A stretch of DNA of 64,000 nucleotides from Tremella fuciformis (taxonomy: Eukaryota; Basidiomycota; Tremellomycetes; Tremellales; Tremellaceae). The notes below the pieces were generated by a model, which searched no databases, was not told the DNA's origin, and saw only the letters and a list, made by a program, of their open reading frames with translations. Shown one piece after another: positions 20,884-29,345 of this stretch. Position numbers and translations under genes: made by a program. Location: contig CP136499.1 of assembly GCA_032768795.1 (NCBI GenBank), positions 763,786 to 827,785 on the forward strand, read 5' to 3'. Position 1 is the stretch's first letter. The number at the start of each line of letters is the position of its first letter.

Positions 20884-21963
20884 ATGCCCATCGAGACTCG
20901 ACGTTCGACATCACTCAACCCGAACCACGAGCACCAAGCTTTACCACAGTCCCTTCGTCTTCCTCCTGCTAGCCGGTCTAGCACACCCAACAACATGGCG
21001 GATCAGGCTTCCCTCGCTCAGATCCTGCAACAACTCGTTGCCATCGAGGCTCGTCGAGCCAATTCACCCACTCCCTCGACCAACGCATCATCGAGCGAGC
21101 CCAAGGCCAACCCGCCCGACACTTTCGATGGCTCTAAGCCGGAGAAACTCGAAGGATTCCTCATGCAATGCAACATCGTCTTTCGCCTACAGCCTTCGAA
21201 GTTTACAGAGGAGTCCAAAGTCATCTACGCCATCTCCTTTCTTAGGGGCTTCGTTCAAGACGCTATCCAGCCTCTCGCGTCGGGAGAAGAACTCGACGAG
21301 AAGATCAGTAGCTTTCAGAGGCTATCGAGATACTTGAGGGACAACTTCGGGGATCCCGACATCAAGGGCACCGCTCAGAGGCGATACTTCGACTTGAAGC
21401 AGACCGGATCAGCGGCAGAGTACTTCGCGAAGCTTAGGGAGTACCTGGCGGTCTTGGGATGGGAAGCCAACGAGCAAGCTAGAGCTAGGGCGCTCGAAGG
21501 CCTCTCAGACAACCTTCGAGACGAGGTTGCTCGGACCACAGTGGAGCTGGAGACCTTCGGAGAGCTTCAGTCCTATGTCATCAAGTTGGACAACCGGCTC
21601 AGAGCAAGGGAGGCCGAGAAAAAGGCCGAGGTCAAGCGGTACGAAGAAGCTCGACGACGGCCAGCTACGACTACCCAGGGACAAGTTCCTCCCCCTGCCT
21701 CGTCGACCTACCGCCCTCTCCCGCCAATCCCGTCGGCGCGCCCTTCACCAGCCCCTAGTGGCCCGCTTGGTTACAGACCAACGCCTCCTGGAGGACTCGA
21801 CCCAGCGAAACGCCAGAGGAGGAATGAGCAGCGCCTCTGCTTCCGATGCGGCGGGGTCGGTCATTTCGCCAACGCCTGTGTTCCCGGGCAACGACCTCCC
21901 GTTCCTCGAGGCAGCCCTGCACCCGGCCGACCTATCGTCAAGCAGGAGGACCCAAAAGCTTGA
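20884..21963 (+). CDS. gag: Gag of chromovirus element a
   Basis: 359 residues from ATG 20884; a second plausible start is ATG 20995 (MADQASLAQ). The body has the basidiomycete Gag pattern DTFDGSKPEKLEGFL, then a capsid-like helical region (RYFDLKQTGSAAEYFAKLREY), a Pro-rich stretch and a CCHC zinc knuckle LCFRCGGVGHFANAC near the C-terminus. Gag packages the element RNA into cytoplasmic particles. The stop at 21961-21963 lies four bases after a slippery heptamer, so some ribosomes should continue into pol. The first 60 or so residues are related to the truncated gag at 44885-45082. Confidence 0.92.
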   Translation: MPIETRRSTSLNPNHEHQALPQSLRLPPASRSSTPNNMADQASLAQILQQLVAIEARRANSPTPSTNASSSEPKANPPDTFDGSKPEKLEGFLMQCNIVFRLQPSKFTEESKVIYAISFLRGFVQDAIQPLASGEELDEKISSFQRLSRYLRDNFGDPDIKGTAQRRYFDLKQTGSAAEYFAKLREYLAVLGWEANEQARARALEGLSDNLRDEVARTTVELETFGELQSYVIKLDNRLRAREAEKKAEVKRYEEARRRPATTTQGQVPPPASSTYRPLPPIPSARPSPAPSGPLGYRPTPPGGLDPAKRQRRNEQRLCFRCGGVGHFANACVPGQRPPVPRGSPAPGRPIVKQEDPKA

Positions 21964-21999
21964 GGGACGCTGAGAACATACGAGAGGTCCAGCGGCCCC
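21951..21999 (+). promoter_or_regulatory. Predicted -1 programmed frameshift site
   Basis: CCCAAAA (21951-21957) is placed X_XXY_YYZ in the gag frame (C CCA AAA) just before the gag stop. Shifting back one base enters the pol frame exactly. Six bases later GGG(A)CGCTG (21964-21972) can pair with CAGCG(G)CCC (21990-21998), giving a stem of about 8 bp with a 17-base loop, the usual spacing for a stimulatory structure. The signal is seen in the sequence; use in the cell is inferred. Confidence 0.75.
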
Positions 22000-24900
22000 A
22001 TCAAGACATCCTCTCGGCCACCTCCCCTCCCCATTCACCTCCCAACCCCCCTGTATCACAATCACCTTTAATCCCGAACCTCGACGAAGAAGCGAAAGAT
22101 GAGAAGGCACTGGTTGCCACGGACGGAATAGCTAGTGATGAGGAGGCATGCATTCGTGGTGAGGTTTGCTGTTTAGGCAGAGAGCAGGCTGTCGTGTCAG
22201 GAAGCGTCAATCAAGTCGACGGGGTGAAGGTGCTGCTCGACACCGGGGCCACTGGTAACTTCGTCGACTCTGTGTTCGTTGAACGGCATCACATCCCCTG
22301 TTACCCACTCCCTCGACCCCGGCAACTCCTCCTCTTTGACGGTAAACCAAGCTCAGCAGGACAAGTAGAAAAGGGAGTGACGGGAACAGTAAAAGTCCTA
22401 GGCGGTGAAGGAAGGGAAGAGTTAGGTGTGACAACATTGGCAGGAGCGGACGTGGTGTTGGGATATGACTGGATGAAGGAGAACGGTGTGATATTGGATG
22501 CTGGAAGGAAGAAGGCGACAAGGAAGAGGACAGGCGGGAAAGAGACGAACCAGGAGAACGGACCACAGAACCTCGACGAGGTCTCTCGACTATCAGGAAC
22601 ATTGGAGACCAAGGCGGAAAGGCGACAAGGTAGACGAAGGAGCAGGCGATCGAAGGCGAACAGCATTGAGCTCCCATTCAACCGATGGGAGCAGAACCAG
22701 GGAAATACAGTCGAGCTATGCGGCACAGTGACCGAGGAGTTGAGCAAGAAGGAGGCATATATCGACGTCCTACCCGACTATGACGAGTACGAACTCAGCC
22801 CAGAAGAGGAAGCAGCCGTGCAACATCTTGTCCCGGAGCGATATCACGAATACCTCGAGGTCTTCCATCCTCGACGAGGGGTAGAGACGCTTGCTCCAAG
22901 TAGAGAATACGACCTACGCATCACGCTTAAACCTGGAGCCGACCTACGAGTGGCCCCGCTGTATAGCCTGAACCCAGATCAGATGGATGCGCTCGACAAG
23001 TTGCTGGATCGAGAGAGAAAGGCTGGAAGGATTCGACCCTCGAACTCGCCCTATGGGTCACCAAGCTTCTTCGTACCAAAGAAGGCCCAAGGAGAACTGA
23101 GAATGGTTGTCGACTATCGCAAGCTCAACGAGATGACGGTGCCAGACGCGTATCCGCTACCCCTGATATCCCAAGTGACCGACGACCTAGCCAAGTCGAG
23201 ATACTACACGAAGCTCGACTTGCCGGGAGCATACCAGCTGCTCCGGATGGCTCCTGGACATGAGAAGTTCACAGCATTCCGTACCCCTCGAGGAATGTTC
23301 GAGTCACTGGTGGTGCGAGACGGACTTCGGAACGCGCCGAGCGTGTTCCAACACTTCTTGAACGAAGTCCTGCACGAATTCCTGGGAAAAGGGGTCATCA
23401 TCTACATCGACGACATTCTCATCCATGCGGAGAACCTCGAGGAACTTAGGAGATTGACTAAGGCGGTGCTGGAGGCGTTGCGGAAGGCTGGACTGTTTGT
23501 GAAGGCGTCTAAGTCGGAGTTCGAGCAGACTAAGGTGAAGTTCTTGGGCTTCATCATCTCGCACGAGGGCGTCGAGGCTGACAGTGGGTATGTCGAGGGT
23601 GTTCGCAATTTCCCTACCCCTCGAAACCTACACGAAACTCGACGGTTCCTCGGTCTTGCGAGCTATTACCGACGCTTCGTACCGCAATTCTCCAAGCTCG
23701 CTGGGCCTCTCTCGCACCTCACAAGGAAGGATATCGACTTCCATTGGGGAGATGGACAGCAGTGGGCGTTCGAGGAGATCAAGAGGCGAATGAGCGAAGC
23801 ACCAGTGATCGCTCACTTCAACCCGACGTTCGAGACTATCATCCAGACAGACGCCTCGGTCTACGGATGGGGGTTCATCATCTCGCAGGTGAACTCCTCG
23901 ACAGGACAAGAACACCCTGTTGCAGTCGAGTCGGGTGCCTTCTCAGGAGCGGAGCTCAACTACACTACCACGGAGAAAGAGTTCCTCGCGATCGTCATGG
24001 CCTTCAAGCGGCGTCGGCATCTCCTTCTGCAGGTTACCTCGACGATCTTGACCGACCATCTCAACCTCACATACTGGATGGAGCCACAGAAACTCAGCCC
24101 TCGAGTTGCGAGATGGGTGGATACCCTAGCTGGCTTCTCATACAAGATCGTCTATCGACCAGGAACCAAGGCAGCCTACCCGGATGCATTATCGAGGAGG
24201 GCCGACTACATCCCACAGGGCAAGGACGCAGAACCAGAGCTAGTTCAAGCCCTGCCAAGCTTCGACGAGGAGAGTACGGTCACATCCAGTCTGGGCTACA
24301 TGTTGCGAGCGTTGGTGGAAGACGAAGAAGGAGGAGAAGACGAAGAAGAAGGAGAAGACGAGGAAGGAGAATTGAGGGGACTGTCTCGAGGAGAATTGAA
24401 GGAAGGGCAGGGCGGAGATGAGGACTTGAAGGATACATTGGAGGAGCTTGGGGAGCTAAGAGAGGAGAAGAGGATTACGAAGGAGGAGAACCCAAGGGCA
24501 TGGTCACTGGCAAAAAGACTGGGCCTCGACGAGGCAAGCAAGATCAAGTTCGACGAGGATGGCCTACTCAGGATCAACGGGCGACTCTACATCCCGGACA
24601 TCAAACAGGCAAGAGTAAAGGTCATGCGAGATCACCACGAGGGGCAATTGGCTGGACATCCTGGAGTTGCGAAGATGCTGGAGCTGGTTAGGAGGGAGTA
24701 CTGTTGGTTGGGACTAAGACGGGATGTGGAGAAGTATGTGAGAGGGTGTGCAGTGTGTCAGCGGTGCAAACCGGTGCGTCAGCGTCCCCATGGACTGTTA
24801 CACAGCCTGGAGATTGCTGACAGGCCATGGTCCTCGATATCCATGGACTTCATCGAGGAGCTTCCCGCCAGCTCGGGCTTCAACTCGATCCTTGTCGTCG

Positions 24901-25928
24901 TCGACCGGCTCACCAAATGGGCTATCTTCATCCCTACGACAACTCGGCTCAACACGGCAGGCTTGGTCGACCTTGTCCTCGACAATGTGGTAGCGCAGCA
25001 TGGGCTACCCACGAGCATCATTTCGGATAGAGGAAGCAAGTTCACCAGCAAGCTTTGGGGTGCAATGTGCAGCACCCTCGGCATCAAGGTCAGCCTTTCG
25101 ACGGCCTTCCACCCTCAGACGGATGGGCAGACAGAGAGGACAAATCAAGCCCTCGAGCAATACCTGAGGATCTTCTGCGACTACAAGCAGGACAACTGGG
25201 CTACCCTTCTCCAGCGGGCGGCGTTCGCGTACAACAACTCAATGCATTCGGCAATCATGATGACGCCGTTTGAAGCAAACTTCGGCTACGCCCCAAGGTG
25301 GGCAGAATCCATCGTCGTCGAGGGAGAAGCTCGAGAGATCCCATCAGTCGTCGAGAAATTTGCCTCGCTCGAGGAGGTGCACGCCTTGTGCAAGAAGAAC
25401 ATCGAGCTCGCCAATGAGGCATATGCAAGAGGGTACAACGCCAAGCATCAGGAGGCCCCCGAGATGAAGGTAGGGGACCAAGTGATGCTGTCGATGGAGA
25501 ACATACAAACTCGACGACCTTCGAAGAAGCTCGACTTGAAATGGTGTGGACCCTATAGAATCATCGCAAAGGCGGGCAGCGCGTACAAGCTTGAGCTGCC
25601 CGACACGATGAAGGTCAATCCAGTCTTTTCGGTGGACCGACTCAAGGTATTCGAGCCTCCGACGCTCCCAGGACAAACATACGATCTGCCAGGGCCTGTG
25701 GAAGTCGACGAGGAAGGGGAATCATTCGAGGTGAAGAGGATCATTGACTCGAGGAAAAGGAGAGGACGATTGGAGTACAAGGTGGAGTGGCTTGGGTATG
25801 AGGGGACGGATGAGGCGACGACATGGGAACCAGCAGGGAATATTGATGGAGCCTGGGCGAGCATTGAGAAGTTCCACAAGGAGAACCCGGAGAAACCAGG
25901 AGGCCAAGCAGCAACCAGGCCTAAGTGA
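21951..25928 (+). CDS. pol: Pol of chromovirus element a (protease, RT, RNase H, integrase, chromodomain)
   Basis: The -1 frame relative to gag is open from 21846 and is used from the slip site. Landmarks, counted from 21846: aspartic protease DTGA (residue 132); reverse transcriptase VDYRKLN, LDLPGAY and YIDD (520-523); RNase H QTDAS (about 668); integrase HHCC zinc module (H-H...CAVCQRC, about 930-970) and catalytic SMDF, ISDRG and GQTERTN; chromodomain FEVKRIIDS...YKVEWLGY...WEP (about 1293-1350). It matures and integrates the element. One oddity is that the RT block usually reading PFGL-x-NAP is RDGLRNAP here, a change at a very conserved place that could lower activity or be a sequence error. 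The gene is otherwise intact. Confidence 0.95.
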   Translation, partial: PKSLRDAENIREVQRPHQDILSATSPPHSPPNPPVSQSPLIPNLDEEAKDEKALVATDGIASDEEACIRGEVCCLGREQAVVSGSVNQVDGVKVLLDTGATGNFVDSVFVERHHIPCYPLPRPRQLLLFDGKPSSAGQVEKGVTGTVKVLGGEGREELGVTTLAGADVVLGYDWMKENGVILDAGRKKATRKRTGGKETNQENGPQNLDEVSRLSGTLETKAERRQGRRRSRRSKANSIELPFNRWEQNQGNTVELCGTVTEELSKKEAYIDVLPDYDEYELSPEEEAAVQHLVPERYHEYLEVFHPRRGVETLAPSREYDLRITLKPGADLRVAPLYSLNPDQMDALDKLLDRERKAGRIRPSNSPYGSPSFFVPKKAQGELRMVVDYRKLNEMTVPDAYPLPLISQVTDDLAKSRYYTKLDLPGAYQLLRMAPGHEKFTAFRTPRGMFESLVVRDGLRNAPSVFQHFLNEVLHEFLGKGVIIYIDDILIHAENLEELRRLTKAVLEALRKAGLFVKASKSEFEQTKVKFLGFIISHEGVEADSGYVEGVRNFPTPRNLHETRRFLGLASYYRRFVPQFSKLAGPLSHLTRKDIDFHWGDGQQWAFEEIKRRMSEAPVIAHFNPTFETIIQTDASVYGWGFIISQVNSSTGQEHPVAVESGAFSGAELNYTTTEKEFLAIVMAFKRRRHLLLQVTSTILTDHLNLTYWMEPQKLSPRVARWVDTLAGFSYKIVYRPGTKAAYPDALSRRADYIPQGKDAEPELVQALPSFDEESTVTSSLGYMLRALVEDEEGGEDEEEGEDEEGELRGLSRGELKEGQGGDEDLKDTLEELGELREEKRITKEENPRAWSLAKRLGLDEASKIKFDEDGLLRINGRLYIPDIKQARVKVMRDHHEGQLAGHPGVAKMLELVRREYCWLGLRRDVEKYVRGCAVCQRCKPVRQRPHGLLHSLEIADRPWSSISMDFIEELPASSGFNSILVVVDRLTKWAIFIPTTTRLNTAGLVDLVLDNVVAQHGLPTSIISDRGSKFTSKLWGAMCSTLGIKVSLSTAFHPQTDGQTERTNQALEQYLRIFCDYKQDNWATLLQRAAFAYNNSMHSAIMMTPFEANFGYAPRWAESIVVEGEAREIPSVVEKFASLEEVHALCKKNIELANEAYARGYNAKHQEAPEMKVGDQVMLSMENIQTRRPSKKLDLKWCGPYRIIAKAGSAYKLELPDTMKVNPVFSVDRLKVFEPPTLPGQTYDLPGPVEVDEEGESFEVKRIIDSRKRRGRLEYKVEWLGYEGTDEATTWEPAGNIDGAWASIEKFHKENPEKPGGQAATRPK

Positions 25929-26048
25929 AGTAGCTACAGAGCATAGGCTGAGAAGCAGTGAGCGGTGAGAAACATACATGCGGCAAGGTACAAGAGTCAA
26001 GACGGCAAGAAGCAAGAAGCAAGAAGTCAAAGACAAGACAAGCTACGG
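25929..26048. other. Spacer between pol and antisense gene
   Basis: 120 bp with a direct-repeat run of GCAAGAA (about 26004-26021). pol and the antisense gene are convergent here, so both 3' ends must fall in or around this spacer. Confidence 0.4.
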
Positions 26049-27642
26049 TCAAGATGTTCCCTCGAGAAACTCCCCAAGTGTCAACTCGTCGAAGTTAACA
26101 CCCAAGTCACCTGCGATGTCTCGCGCCCGTGAGATAAAGTAGGTACGCATCGGTGCTTGAGTCTCTCGGCGAGCGAAGTGACTCAATTGAAATAACTCTT
26201 GCCACCGGCGGTCTGGGGCAGAGGTCGAGGCCATTGGAGCGGGTGGTGGTGGTGTTGGCGGCGGTAGCTGCATCATGGGTGGGGGTGGAGACCAGTGAGA
26301 AGTCCTTGACGGTCCGGCTTGAGGTACAGGATCGAGTTCGCCATCCCCTAGCCAACCCGTGCCAGCGTCGCCCATCGGTTCCGGAGCAGGGGGAGGGAGC
26401 GGGCTCAGCCTACTCGTCGAGGTAGGATGCCCTGAGCGGAGTCTCTTGTGTGCCAACGGTGACGAGATGGGCGAGGACGAAGAGCGAGCCCGACGTCTCT
26501 CCCTTCCCTTTCCCTTCCCTTTCTTCCCAGAAGCCTTGACCGTGCCCGCTAAGTCGATGTTGGCGAGGCCGGCGGCCAAGGTCGTCGAGGTGGAGCGACC
26601 TGCGGCGAGCCTGCCGGAACGTCGGATGCCTGGGGTGACGGGCGAGGGAGACGTGCCGCGAGCGAAGGACACCTGACGGCGCCGTGCCGATGAAGAGGGG
26701 CCAGGAGTTACCGTGCCGAACGAGCAGGCCAGGGTGCCGCACGTTAGGCACTTCACTTTCTTGCCTTCCTCGACGATGCGACACGGGAGGTCGTCGGTGA
26801 CACACGCCTCACATCGCTCATCCCCCTCTAGAACCCGGATCGGCCGTGAACCCGCTTGTTGCTGAATGTCAGAGGATACCAAGTAGCTGACAATACTCAC
26901 CCGGGCCCATGTCAGAGATCTGTTGTATCCCCGTTGTCCTCGGTCGGGGTAGTGGGAGCCTACTGATCAGTTTGGGCGAAACTTGCAGACTTTACTTACC
27001 AAAGAACGAACGGTCCAATGGCTCTGACTCCGGGACCAGCAGTCCCCATCCTTTCTTCACATAGTATGCCTCCTCGGAGGCATTTCGCGGGTCAAATCGC
27101 CGGCTAGGAGGAATCTCCTCCTCGGACAAGCTCGACGATGCCGGAGTGTCGGGCGCTAGCTCGTCCACACCAGCGTCTACATCCAACTCCTCCTCCCCCT
27201 CTTCCTGTGGGACATCCGCGGCAGGCGCATCGCTGGGTAGCTCCGCAGTCTGTTCGTTGGGCGGTGGGATGGCCCCGACGGCGGGGAGTGGTACAGCCTC
27301 GTTGACTGTAGGGATGTCGGCAGTCGTGGCGGCTTGTGTGGGGGATGGGAAGGGGGTACCTTCGGGTTGGGCGGTGCCGGCACGAGATGGGGACGGGTTG
27401 GACATCGAGTCGACACTGACAGTCTCAAATCGAGAATCGATTTCTGTGCAGAGTGTTACTGACCCGTCTGAGTCAGAAGATGCCTCGTCTATAGTTGCCG
27501 TAGGGGTTGTAGAAGAAGGATAGGACAGCGCGTTGTCTAGAGAACTGCTGTCGAAGAGGATGTAGGGAGATGGAGGGGGCGAGCTTGTGGTGAAGGTGGA
27601 TGCGTCGAGTGTTCTTGGTCTTGAGAGGTGTAGCCAGGGCAT
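26049..27642 (-). CDS. Antisense accessory gene of element a, six-cysteine module (3 exons)
   Basis: Exons 27642-27000, 26959-26901 and 26861-26049 give 504 residues with closed phases. The introns are short (about 40 nt) with GTAAGT...CAGTAG and GTGAGT...ATTCAG signals. Exon 1 is Ser/Pro/Glu-rich and acidic. Exon 3 opens with C-x2-C-x6-C-x10-C-x2-C-x4-C (starting CEACVTDDLPC), then a long basic and Pro-rich disordered region including a Lys/Gly-rich nuclear-localisation-like patch. It ends in a folded-looking segment around FRRETQ-like helices and GVNFDELTLGEF. The spacing resembles a Gal4-type Zn2Cys6 cluster, but the last loop is x4 rather than x6-8. Function unknown. Its place, antisense between pol and the 3' LTR, recurs in two other local elements. 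Confidence 0.75.
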
Positions 27643-27976
27643 AAGGCGTGAGTTGAGGTTGATGGTGGGGATGAGAGCGCTGACGCCCTCTCCCCCCTCT
27701 GTTTATGTCGTTTTCGAGCATCCCGCGACATGGCGACGCCCTCGAGCAACACGAGGCTACCTCGACGACGGATTGGCAGTCCTTTCTCCGTTTCCTTGAC
27801 GACCGCTCGACGACTTGTCGCCAGAGTTTCGCTTCCGTTACAAGCGACGTCATTCGACTGCTGTCTCGACTCCTGGATCGGCAATGCGGGTGTGTTCGAC
27901 GAGGACGAGGGAGAAGGCTTGAGTGGATGGAGATAGCGCGTGTCTCGCAGGAGCTCGACTTCAAAGGTGGGCAGAG

Positions 27977-28411
27977 TGTCACGACGGCCACGCCCTCGAC
28001 GACCTACGCACGTGACCAACACCTCTCACGTGAGCGACACGTGACCTACCTCGGGCTGGAGAACCTCGACAAGGGAGTAGACGTTGAATGAACGCGCGAC
28101 GGCGGGAAGCAGGCGCAGAGTCATATAGGATGCCCCGGGCGCCCGTCGTAGTTCTTCAGCACTCTCTGATTGAGTCTCATGGATCATCATTGACGATCTC
28201 ACTCTCTCCGTGGCACGCAGCGTGGCTGAGTCGCACTCACGCTGTATCCTCGACGACCTTGTCACCTCGACGACCTTGTAACCTCGACGAGGATCCAACC
28301 TCGACGAGGATCCTACCTCAACAACCTCGTTTCTACCCCTTTATCCTTTATCCTTGACTCTGATATTGTGCGAGAGGGCCTCTGCCAACGGGAGAGCGCA
28401 GCATCGTGACA
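27977..28411 (+). repeat. 3' LTR of element a
   Basis: 435 bp, same ends as the 5' LTR and about 97% identical by eye. Several differences are G-to-A or C-to-T in CG context. A polypurine tract precedes it. The right edge lies inside a mariner transposase gene. Confidence 0.92.
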
Positions 28412-28996
28412 AAGAGGCCACTTGTGGCCAATCGCAACCGCACCCCATATCATGAGGGTCTCTCGACCTTGTTTAAAGGTTGGGACAAGGTGTTTGAGCA
28501 GGAATTCTTCGCCAGGGCGCCGGATAGTATAGGTCGGTCCAATCTTCCTCCCAATCTCACAGCTTGCCTCATCGGTGAAGATCACACGCCGCCAGTCCAG
28601 ATCTGCCACCTCCTGAGCCCACCTTAGTCGCTGCTCCACCTGTGCTGCCGATAAGAAGGGCTTAGGACGAGCCTTTCGCTTGTGAAGGCCTTCGATATGC
28701 GCCATCCTAGCCACTGTCCTGCCTGACACATCTTCTTTGGCGCCTAGATCGTCCCAAGACTGCTGTGGGTTCAACTCAATGTCTCCGAGCACTCGGCGGC
28801 GTGCATGTTTATCGAGTTTGGGCGGTCGTTTGCCCCGTGGGCGTGAACTGGTTGAACCGGTCGCTTTGAAACGTCGCAGAGTGGTGGATACAGAGCCAGA
28901 AGGGATGTCGAGTTTTTTGGCGATTTCAGTTTGTGAAGCGCCTGCTTTCTGCATGCCAACTATCTCGCCTCGGACATGTTCACTCAAATCTTTCAT
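28412..28996 (-). pseudogene. Tc1/mariner-type transposase, 3'-truncated
   Basis: From ATG 28996 the product has an N-terminal helix-turn-helix (MKDLSEHVRGEIVGMQKAG, then EIAKKLDIPSGSVSTTLRRF), a GRPR-like RPRGKRPPK linker, a second paired-type helix region and the first catalytic Asp in VIFTDEAS. The frame is cut by the chromovirus LTR after GHKWPL, before the second and third catalytic residues. It is therefore dead. Terminal inverted repeats were not found to the right (up to about 29200). Confidence 0.85.
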
Positions 28997-29345
28997 CTTG
29001 AGGCAATGTATGCAGAATTGATGGAGAAACAACAAATTTTTATCGACAGAAGAAGGGATGAAACAGTTGAATGATGGTCCGAGCCCGGTGCCACATTGCC
29101 ACATTCATACCAATGTCGGTGACGAGTACATATCAAGAATACATACACCGTCCACCACGCCCCGCCCTATAACGACAGTCAGTCGATTGCTCGAGTGCCG
29201 GAGAACCGGGTCTGGATGATGATGGCGCGACGACAATACACTTGACGCTGCTAGCGACGACTCAAGGTGGATCCTCGCTCATGGCATGCATATTCATGCA
29301 TGTCTGTCCCCCAGCCAGTGGGCAACCAACCATCGTCATCATCAC

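Larger units (their letters stand above)
20398..28411 (+). mobile_element. Full-length Ty3/gypsy chromovirus (element a)
   Basis: An 8014-bp element with two 435-bp LTRs beginning TGTCACGA and ending TCGTGACA. Order: LTR, primer-binding site, gag, pol joined by a -1 frameshift signal, antisense accessory gene, polypurine tract (AAAGGTGGGCAGAG before 27977), LTR. By eye the LTRs differ at about a dozen positions (about 97% identical), and gag and pol have no stops. No target-site duplication is visible: the left flank is CTCCT, in the 1192-bp repeat, and the right flank is AAGAG, inside a mariner transposase. Confidence 0.92.

Noticed and set aside
22301..22747. Minus-strand frames inside pol as further antisense genes
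   Set aside because: They are mirror frames of GC-biased coding sequence without splice signals or motifs, unlike the gene at 26049-27642.
20398..28411. Target-site duplication of the chromovirus
   Set aside because: CTCCT and AAGAG do not match, and shifting the borders by a few bases gives no better pair.
27977..28411. Repeat-induced point mutation in the LTRs
   Set aside because: Several LTR differences are G-to-A or C-to-T, but there are only about a dozen and pol has no stops, so mutation-based silencing cannot be claimed.
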